Below the pieces are notes generated by a model that did not search any database, was not told the origin of the DNA, and was given only the letters and a program-made list of their open reading frames with translations. This document shows positions 24,821-33,703 of a stretch of DNA of 64,000 nucleotides, piece after piece. A program made the translations under genes and the position numbers. Every line of letters starts with the position of its first letter. Position 1 is the first letter of the stretch. Where the stretch lies: NCBI GenBank assembly GCA_015680685.1, contig MNCI01025042.1, forward strand, positions 170,582 through 234,581, given 5' to 3'. This stretch comes from Gnetum montanum (taxonomy: Eukaryota > Streptophyta > Gnetopsida > Gnetales > Gnetaceae).

Positions 24821-27800
24821 TCAAATGTAGAGCGATTTTAGGAACAAGTGATTAGTTGGATTAGCAAGCTCATTCCCTTCCATATTAGTGAGCTTAAATG
24901 CTCCATTGTCAAATGCTTTAATGACTAAGTAAGGCCCTTCCCAGTTGGCTGAGAATTTATCTGAGTGTTCTCGAACTGCCTTAAGTACAAGGTCACCTTC
25001 TTTGATGGGGTGCTTATGGATGTCGTGCTGATGTCGTTGCCGTTGTTGTTTTTGATACCATTCAATCTGATCGAGTGCACGTATGTGTTCCTCCTCCACC
25101 GAGTCTAGGTCAATGATGCGCAAATCATTGTTTTGCCCATCGTCGAGGAGTCTGGAAAGTGTGATCCTTAAAGATGGTACTTGCAACTCCAGAGGTAAAA
25201 TAGCTTCGGAACCGTAAATAAGACTATATGGTGTTTTACCTGTTGAAGTCCGATGTGTAGTACGGTATGCCCACAATGCGTATACCAATTGTTCATGCCA
25301 TCTTCGCTTGCTTTGGGTAAGCATCTTTTTGAGTATTGTAATAATCGTTTTGTTTGTCGCCTCTGCTTTCCCATTGCTCCGAGGATAGTAAGGGGATGAA
25401 AACGAGTGTTTGATCCCTAGACTTTCACAAAAATTTTTGGTCTCAGCACTGCTAAATTGTGGCCTGTTGTCAGTGATGATTGTCAAGGGAATGCCAAAGC
25501 GGGTTACAATGTTTTCGAGAATGAAATTGCATACATGTTTAGATATAGTTTTTCGAAGGGGAGCAGCTTCTACCCACTTCTTGAAATATTCAGTTGCGGT
25601 TATGATAAAACTATGCCCTGCAGAAGATGAGGGTGTTATCAGGCCGATAAGGTCTAATCCCCACTTTTGAAAGGGCCACGTGATTTGCGTTGTATGCAAC
25701 TCATTTGGTGGGACATGTATTAGATTGCTATGTTTTTGACAAGTACTACATGTTTTGACCTTGGAGAGACAGTTGTATTCCATGTGTGACCAATAGTAGC
25801 CTAAGCGTCTGATCTTTGTTGCCATGGCTTTTGGTGCTATGTGTCCTCTGCATAGTCCATCATGTACTTGTTCGACAATGGTTTGGGCATCGGTACTACC
25901 AACGCATGTTAGCAGTATGCCTTCGTAAGATCTACGACATAATATGTCCCCTACCAGGGTATACTACTTAGAACGTTTTCGTACTGCATCCTTTTGTGCA
26001 TTTTTTAGATGTCGTGGTGTTTCACCACGTAGAAGGTATTCTTTTATGTCATCATACCATTTTATTTCATGTGTTGTACTAATAGATGCGATCGGCAGCG
26101 TGTCAAGAGTATCGGTTATTGGTTCGGCACAACTGGTTATGGAGCTTGGCAACGTGTGGAACGTGTCAGGCGATACGTTTAATGCCAAGGTGGCTAGTGC
26201 ATCTGCGATGGTATTGTCATTTCTAGAGATGTGTTGCACATCGATGTTTTTGAATCGCCTCATTAGGTGTTTTGCCAGATCGCAGTATGGTTGTAAATGT
26301 TGGGCTTTACATGTATAGACGTCTGTGACCTGGTTTATGAACAGTTGCAAGTCTCCTCTGACCACAAGCTGTGTGATGTCTAAAGCCAATGCTGCTGCAA
26401 GACCTCTAAGGAGACCTTCGTACTCTGCTATGTTGTTTGTACAATGAAAGTTGAAACAATAAGCAAAGGGTCGGATTTCCCCGAAGGGATAGGTGATGAC
26501 AGTGGCTGCACTTCCCCCTCAAGAGGTGGATGCTCCATCAAAGTTTAGAATGGCATTGTAGTCGTTGGGCACTATGTCTATTGCACTTATATCCTCATCT
26601 GGGAATTCTGGCTCTATTATCGCTTGATCATGCATTGGTGATGTGGCCATTTGACTTGCTATGACTTGACCTTTAACTGATGATTGCGCTATGTAGTACA
26701 GGTCAAATTTAGCTATCATGGATTTCCAGCGGGCTATCCGACTCATTTCGTAAATGTTTCCTGTGATGGCCCTGAGCACATTATCCTTGCAAATTATATT
26801 AACTTGATTACGGAAGAGGTAATGTCACCATTTTCTCAAAGAAAAGACCAAAGCTAAATAGGACCTCTCCACGTCGTTATACTTTTTCTCGTGGGCAACT
26901 AATGCATGGCTCAAGTAATATACAGGGACTTCGGTTCTGTCATCTTGTTTCTGGCAAAGCATAAACGTGATTGACGAATCCAAAGTAGCGAGGTAGATGC
27001 AAAATGGTTTATCGTTTTGAGGTGGATAAACTGTGGGTAATCAGGCAAGTGCCATTTTAATGTTATCGAATGCTTCTTAGCACTACGGAGTCCTTCAAAA
27101 TGGACGTTCTTGTGTAATAGGTGGTTCATAGGTTTTAGTTTGTCTGTCAATATTTCTATGAAGCGCCTGATAAACTGTAATCTACCTTGTAGACCTCGAA
27201 GTTTGGTAAGGTTGCCTAGTGGTTTTAGATTTGTTATGGCCTTAACTTTATCAGGGTCTACTTGTATCCCTGCTTTTGAGGCTATAAATCCAAGCATTTT
27301 GCCTGTCTTGATGCCGAAGACACATTTCTTTGGGTTGAGTCTCAATTCATACTTTAAACAACATTTTAATACCAGGTCAAGGTCTTGTATATGTTGTTCT
27401 GATGTTTTTGACTTAACCACAAAGTCGTCTACATAGTCATTGAGTGAGTGTAATATGTAATCGCTAAAGATGAATGTCATCACTCTTTGATACGTGGCCC
27501 CAGTGTTCTTGAGACTGAAGGACATCATTGTGTAACAAAGGTTCCCCATGGTGTCATAAAGGTTGTTCGAAGCTGATGCTCTGGGTTGATGCTTATTTGA
27601 TTGTATCCCGAGAAGCTATCCATAAAAGATAATAGTGCGTGCCCAGCGGTCAAGTCAACAAGTTGATCAATGCTGGGTAGACGAAAATCATCTTTTATGG
27701 CTGCAACATTTAAATCCTTGAATTCAATGCATAAGAGAATGCTTCCATTCTTTTTAGGAACAATGACCATGTTGGATACCCACTCGGCGTAATCAACAGC

Positions 27801-28417
27801 CCGGATGAAACCAGCCTGATAAAGCTTGGTGATCTCATTACAAACTGCCAATGCCGCTTCGGGTTTAACCTTTCGTGCCTTTTGTTTTACCGATCTCAGT
27901 TTTGGATCAAGGATAATGTTGTGCTAGACAATTCAAGGGTCTAACCCGGGCATGTCTGTGTAAGACCAAGCGAATGCTTTCATATTTTCCCTAAGCATGT
28001 CTTCAATGTTTTTGGCTAGGTGCGGTTTTAGTAATGTACTTAATTTTAGTATTTTAATTTCCCATCGGGCATGGTTATGGGGGTTTCGGTCAATGGATCT
28101 TCGGTGATATTTTTGGCTTCTATGTCGAGGGATTTTGTCATGCCTTTGTAGTTGTCTATTGTTTGCTGTGTTGAGGCGATGACTGCGTCGTCCGTTGATG
28201 AACCTAAGTGGATGAGGTTTATGTTAATATCTCTTGCAATTTTGCCATATGGTCCTTCAATGATTAATGGTGCGGTTAAATGCTGGCAATCCATCAGGCT
28301 TGATCCTGCCAATAAACAGAGAGTTGAATGAGCTAATGGGTATCGTTCTATGTTCTTTGGTAATTTTAGATTATGTGTACATGCATGATGGTGGATTATC
28401 ATCACACTGGGACGCAT
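24821..28417 (-). pseudogene. Element C: RT-RNase H-integrase (pol), lightly decayed
   Basis: Minus strand. RT at about 27851-26911: AGFIRAVDYAEW, VPKKNGS, FMDSFSGYNQI, and an intact catalytic NDYVDDFVVKS, then LRLNPKKCVFG and LGFIASKAGI. RNase H from about 26545 (LNFDGAS) through AEYEGLLRGL (about 26405) to DALATLA. Integrase ends at 24821: H2C2 zinc segment (VKTCSTCQKH), core with WGLDLIG, ITDNRPQF and GKAEATNKT, which retains the D, D and E positions; the C-terminus lacks a chromodomain. Upstream of RT is DMPGLDP, usual for Tat. Stops (mostly TAG) and small frame changes break it. The N-terminal 28417-28046 part has no named domain. The start may be an exon edge: minus-strand GCGTCCCAG precedes the frame's body. 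Confidence 0.9.
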
Positions 28418-28419
28418 GG

Positions 28420-28595
28420 CAGTTTAAGGCCATGCCGGGCCGTGGGTGGTAGTTTAACATCTTACCGGGCCAAATATAATCCGTAGGTGGCAGTTTAAGG
28501 CCTTACTCGGTCGTAATGGGCTCGCATGTGGCAGTTTAAGGCCGTACTAGGCCATCATGGCAGTTTAAGGCCATACCGGGATGTAATGGAAGTTT
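28420..28595. repeat. Dyad-unit array C2 (upstream of pol)
   Basis: Six units of CAGTTTAAGGCC-N6-GGCC type (ggccatgccgggcc, ggccgtactaggcc and decayed forms), about 25-45 bases apart. It lies between the start of pol and the promoter of the opposite-strand gene. Confidence 0.8.
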
Positions 28596-28740
28596 AAGTT
28601 GGAATGTTCAGCGTAAACGCCTAGAATGGGATTCACAGGGGAACCAGGATATAGTAATTTCTATTTTTTATTATTTTTGAGTAAATTTTTGGCAAAAAAT
28701 AAGTAAAAAAAGAAAAAAAAGTAGCAAAAAGTAGCAAATC

Positions 28741-28794
28741 GGGAGGCAGCGGCGTAAGCGGCGGCGGCAGCGATGGCGGAGCGCAATATAAAAG
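28741..28794 (+). promoter_or_regulatory. Probable promoter of the antisense gene in C
   Basis: A GC-rich stretch with GGCGGCGGCAGCG (from 28758) runs into TATAAAAG at 28787-28794, in otherwise AT-rich surroundings. The first ATG of the gene's in-phase exon 1 is about 295 bases downstream (29089). It faces away from pol. The motif and its placement are seen; promoter activity is inferred. Confidence 0.6.
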
Positions 28795-28859
28795 GGGGGG
28801 AAGCTTCATTTGTTATTGTATTGTGAGCATAATAACAGAGTGTAAAACTTTCGAGCATA

Positions 28860-29905
28860 AAATTTTCAGCGTAAGCGTAAGTTGTAGAACCCCAACATAA
28901 GCGTAAGCGCTAGCATAAACAAAAAATCAGCGTGGACGCCAATCAACTAACCTCGTCGTAGACGCTAACGGCTAATCGTTAGCGTAGATAGCGTAGAAGT
29001 TCAAGCGTTAGCGTAAAGACTCAGATGCTGGCGTAAATAGTTCTAACCTTCAGCGTAAACTGTCGATCCCAGCGTAGAGGACGCCACGATGGGCAAAGGT
29101 AAGGAAGTGGAAGGGTAGGGGAGGAAGGGGCCTGACTTGACCTTCGCAAAGGAGAGCGAAGCCATGTTGCAGTGCCTGCCCAGACCAAGGATTCTGTCAT
29201 GGCCTGGATCATCGTACAGGTAGGCTCTGATCCCGCCTCTATTATTTATTTTTGCTGGTGTATGTTTCGTAGCATAGACATTTTCGTAGAGGGTTTCGGC
29301 GTATATGTCGAGCGTAAAGTTTAGCGTAGAGACTTCGACGTATACGCTGAGCGTAAATTCACAGCGTAAAGTAGGGTTAGCGTAGACTGTCATAGCATAA
29401 TCTATTTTCAGTGCAGTGTTTTCACTTTTTCTTGCACGAAGCATAGACGATTGTATCAGCATATACGCTGAAGGCTGTACGACGTAATAAGTTTTCTATG
29501 CATGAAGTTCTGTTTTGTTAGTGTAAGCTTTCCATTTTATCAGCGTAGACGATCTACGTTGTGACAGTGTATACGCTGAGGGTTTCTACAACGTATACGC
29601 TGAGTGTAAACAGTTGTCCTTTTAAGTATGATATAGCGTAGACTTGTTTTTCATGTTTCTGGCATAAACTGTTTGTTCAGTGTCTAGCGTAGACTATTTA
29701 CGCTGGCCACTTCTCTGGCGTATACACTTAGGGTTTCTATAGCGTATACACTGAGCGTAAGAGGTTCGGGCGACAGCGTAAACAGTTTATTGTCAGCGTA
29801 TACGCTAGGTCAGGCAGCGTATACGCTGGGCGTAAACAAATTTTGACAGCGTATACGCTAGGTTTAGCAGCGTACACACCGAGCGTAAACAGTTAGGAAA
29901 ATTTT
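28860..29905 (+). repeat. GCGTAAAC / GCGTATACGC word array in 5' region and intron 1 of the antisense gene
   Basis: Words such as agcgtaaac, gcgtagac and gcgtatacgctg recur dozens of times, outside and inside intron 1 (29220-29993), with exon 1 (29089-29219) free of them. The same words fill the element's LTRs and its leader. Confidence 0.85.
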
Positions 29906-32900
29906 TCTAAGTGTCGATTTATGATGTGAACTTTTGTTTTTCGCATTGTTTTGATGCATGGTTGGTTTATTGTGGCATCCTGATTACTTGCAGGGATAGT
30001 AAGCGTTTTCTCCTCGTTGTTGAGCTCGTTGGGGTGCTAACATGGTTTGGCCCTGTTGAGGCTGATGAGTCTACCCCGGATCTAACTGTGGATAACAATG
30101 GGATTTGGTTCAGAGAAGGTGCATGTGAATTCCTTGCCTTCATGCTAGACAACTTCGAAGTGGCAATCTTGTCGCAGCTAAGTGAACTGGTGGCGCAAAG
30201 CATGCTTGAGGCAATGCTACCGGGAGCTGTGGAGGGTGTCATGGTCTTCATAGAAGACATTGACGAGGGGCTATTTGTTAACGAGGATGGTTCTACCCGC
30301 GGGCCCAGGTCCACACGCCCATTAGCACACGTGTGGGCATAGTTGCCCTGAGGGTTGAACTACCTCAACAACACTCTATTCATAACTGCGTGCATGCACA
30401 CATTGTTCTAGAATCCTCCTGGCACCATGTACTGGGTGGATAGGTAGAATTTTTTAAGTTTATTATTTCTCTTAGCCATTTGGCATTTGCTTTTATTCTG
30501 ACCTCCGTTCATTTGTAGGCCTAAAGTTAAACCAGACGGGACGTGGGTTGAGGACGAAGGACTTGCTCTTGCTCGCACTACTCTAGAGGCTTTTATGGTG
30601 GGTCCCACCCTTCATGGAACCGTATTGGGTCAAATGAAGGGCACGATCATTTATTTTCACTGACAGTCCTCTAGAGCGTTCACGATGTGCAAAGCTCGTG
30701 GGTGGTTGCATGAAGATTGGTCAGACAATGGACCGGTCTTCCCTCGTAACTCCGGCAGCACATCCAAGTCGACAACTAACGANNNNNNNNNNNNNNNNNN
30801 NNNNNNNNNNNNNNNNNNNNNNNNNNNNNNNNNNNNNNNNNNNNNNNNNNNNNNNNNNNNNNNNNNNNNNNNNNNNNNNNNNNNNNNNNNNNNNNNNNNN
30901 NNNNNNNNNNNNNNNNNNNNNNNNNNNNNNNNNNNNNNNNNNNNNNNNNNNNNNNNNNNNNNNNNNNNNNNNNNNNNNNNNNNNNNNNNNNNNNNNNNNN
31001 NNNNNNNNNNNNNNNNNNNNNNNNNNNNNNNNNNNNNNNNNNNNNNNNNNNNNNNNNNNNNNNNNNNNNNNNNNNNNNNNNNNNNNNNNNNNNNNNNNNN
31101 NNNNNNNNNNNNNNNNNNNNNNNNNNNNNNNNNNNNNNNNNNNNNNNNNNNNNNNNNNNNNNNNNNNNNNNNNNNNNNNNNNNNNNNNNNNNNNNNNNNN
31201 NNNNNNNNNNNNNNNNNNNNNNNNNNNNNNNNNNNNNNNNNNNNNNNNNNNNNNNNNNNNNNNNNNNNNNNNNNNNNNNNNNNNNNNNNNNNNNTTGGCC
31301 AGGCCAGATCGAAGTTGAAGAGACACGAACGCGTAGCTGAGGAAGCTTCTAATGTGAGGGAGCCACGAGTGAAGCGCATACGATTCAAGATGCCTGGTAA
31401 GTAGACTTTGCCAGCTTATTGTTTTATTGTTTTTGTTTTGTTCATAATTTTTTCTTTTCAATCGCTTACATTTCACTGACGTCTTTGGCTTGATTTGAGA
31501 AGTGAGGAAGCAGGCGTTAGAAACCATTACTGAGGAGTAGGAGACCAACACGGAGCAGAATAATGAGGAGGAAAATGTGGAGAAGGATCAGGGAGGAGGA
31601 ACGGAGGAGTTAAAGGAAAATACCACAGAAACTGAGCCGTTGGATGATCAGGGTGGTGTTGACCAGATGTTCAATAGTTTTCTCAAGGGAAATCTGGACT
31701 TAGGGGATCCCCCAGAAGGTGACAAGGAGCTCGGTATGTTTTCTTTTTATTTTACTTTATATTGCTTCGTTAGTTGTCATTTCTATGGTCTTTTATTTTC
31801 ATGTTTTCATTTCTTCTAGATGAAGGCAGTGAGACCAGGACGGTGCGCTTAGATGTACCCATGAATATGGTTCCCCCTGAGAGGACCACGGAGGTTAGTT
31901 CATCCCGCACCCATGAGCCATTTACTTGGACGAAAATGCCAAGTAAGATGGATTTTGTGGCTAGAATTGCAGAAGAAGTTGTTGAACAAATTCAGGAGGT
32001 CCACCCCGAAATAGGTATAATGCTTTTAAATGGTTTTCCATTTTAGAGTGTCACACCCTGTTTCTGTTGTCTTAACATTTGATCTTTTCCATTTTAGGTT
32101 CCAAGTTGAGGTGGGATCCCTCTAAGACAATCAGCATAGAAAGTTTACCCTCACTATCCCTAGAGGTGGAGTAGGTGCCAAGGCCTATTTATGATGAGGT
32201 GGCAGAAGGTCTAGTACACAACGCCAAGTCACTATGGACTTGCAGGCATTCCGTCGAATAGTTGTGGCTGTAGATCCACGTAAAAGAAAAGGAAGTCTCT
32301 GAGTTGTCGGTTGAATGTGACGATCTTAAGGCTTGATACGAGTTCGCCGCTGCCAAACTAAGCGGTGATCGCTCTTGGCGAACATCCGAGGTTATGTACA
32401 CACGATATTGGAATCTATTAAATCATCATGCATCACTGACTTGGAGAATGGCAGAGCGTAAAGCCCAAATTGATCTCCTGAACCTCAAATACCAAGATTG
32501 GAAAGCCTTCACTTCCAAGGTTAGCAAGTGGGGTTAGGATGAGAAGAATCACAAACATCACTACAAGAAGTCGTTAAAAGAAGTGTCTATTGAAAAGCGG
32601 CAACTAGAAATGTTTGTGGAGGGTTTGGGTTTGCGCTTTGCCTTTGATACTTTTGCCCAAAACACAACTGTTGAGATGGAGTCGCCCACCAGGGTGATTA
32701 CGACTGCCTCTGGGGAAGTGTCTGTGGGTGAATTTCCTCTGAAATGCCCTACCTAGTCGGCTATTGACAAGGGAAAGGCCTTGGCAGACGTTGACCTAGG
32801 CCTTGATGAGACAGATTGGACTAGTGTCTTAGAAGAGAAAATCTTCGTCGGCTGTAATTTGGCCTAGGGGGATCTCCTATGGTAAGCGTTTTGTCATTAA

Positions 32901-33081
32901 CAAATTGATTTGCTGAATAATGTTTGAAATTTTGGCATTCTCTTACTCTTATATTGGTTGTCTCCTTTTGTATTTTCAGGATGAAGGCGGTGACGATGCC
33001 CAAGAAGCTGGCCCCAGTGGAGCAAGGGCCCCTGACGCTAGTGGATCTAAAGGGGACAATCCTCCCATCCCAGATGCTTAG
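29089..33081 (+). pseudogene. Element C: seven-exon antisense gene with an FCP1-homology domain
   Basis: Exons read from splice signals and phase: 29089-29219, 29994-30443, 30519 into the N gap, gap to 31396, 31500-31733, 31820-32014, 32098-32881, 32980-33081. Introns start GT and end AG, and nearly every junction keeps frame. Exon 1 encodes MGKGKEVEG. Exon 2 opens with KRFLLVVELVGVL, aligned to the LLVLDxNGLL motif I of plant FCP1-homology (NIF/HAD) proteins, then WFREGACEFLAFMLDNFEV, and LF-x-NPPGT, the counterpart of the plant KALxNPPNT signature. Later exons give a basic patch (KLKRHER, KRIRFK), an acidic patch, a helical, perhaps coiled-coil stretch (RMAERKAQIDLLNLKYQ) and a GPSG tail. 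All in-frame stops are TAG or TGA. The motif-I Asp is Glu, so phosphatase activity is doubtful. The phase of the last exon is uncertain. Confidence 0.72.
30783..31294. other. Assembly gap (512 N)
   Basis: Run of N inside the antisense gene, between its exon 3 and the exon ending at 31396. Frames spanning it are meaningless. Confidence 0.99.
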
Positions 33082-33409
33082 TTTTTTTTAGTTTTGTCTT
33101 TGGAACTATGCTGACTCAAATTGATATGGGAATTGTAAATTGAAAACTTTGAGATGGACGAAAATAGTTGATACTTATAATTGTACAGCATTGCATGTAT
33201 AAAATTTTTTTTGTTGATTTTGAGCTTGATTGCACACATGACACGACAATGTAAAATATTTTGGTTTATTAATTTTTTGCTTTTTGTTTTAAGTGTAATA
33301 TGCGGATGTAATTATAAATCGTAATGANTTTTTAAGTGTAATATGCGGATGTAATTATAAATCGTAATGATAAACAAAAGAGGAAAACAAAGTACAAGTG
33401 TGTGACCTA
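33082..33409. other. 3' flank of the antisense gene in C, with a 41-base duplication around a single N
   Basis: AT-rich, no gene. The 41 bases 33287-33327 (ttttaagtgtaatatgcg to cgtaatga) are repeated at 33330-33370, separated by N at 33328. This looks like an unmerged contig overlap. Confidence 0.8.
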
Positions 33410-33690
33410 GTTTAAGGCCATTGCGGGCCACATGCGTAGTTTAAGGCCATTGTGGGCCACATGCATAGTTTAAGGCTATTGCGGGCCATAGTTGTAAACA
33501 AGTAACATTTCAGATAATGTAGGTGGGTTTCTTGGTTGACCGACCATTTCTGATCGTGGCTATTTTTATGTCATTGAGGACATGATAGTTTAACGTCGTT
33601 CCAGACAGGGAGTGTAGTTTAATGTTTTTTCTGATTTGTTGTAGTTTAACGTCATTTCAGACGAGTTTTAGTTTAACGTCGTTTCAGACA
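33410..33690. repeat. Dyad-unit array C3 (3' end of gag-protease)
   Basis: Two dialects side by side. Three units have AGTTTAAGGCC-ATTGCG-GGCC with a 33-base period (33410-33495). About four have AGTTTAACGTC-GTTTCA-GAC (33585-33690). The array ends 14 bases before the gag-protease frame. Confidence 0.85.
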
Positions 33691-33703
33691 TGCTAAGATG
33701 GTA

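Noticed and set aside
29043-29462. 139-codon minus-strand ORF opposite exon 1 of the antisense gene
   Set aside because: Word-array translation and no known motif; the plus-strand exon with in-phase splicing explains the region.
29994-30782. Reading the antisense gene as a stop-codon-reassigned (TAG) gene
   Set aside because: TAG codons fall where other copies have Gln, and gag/pol in the same element have the same defect, so deamination is simpler.
29994-30782. Myb/SANT-like (trihelix) reading of exon 3
   Set aside because: The helical pattern fits the C-terminal part of an FCPH domain better, given the order of motifs in C, A and F.
30657-31551. Long ORFs of 206-276 codons
   Set aside because: They cross the 512-base N gap and are open only because N is not a stop; only the exon edges on each side are used.
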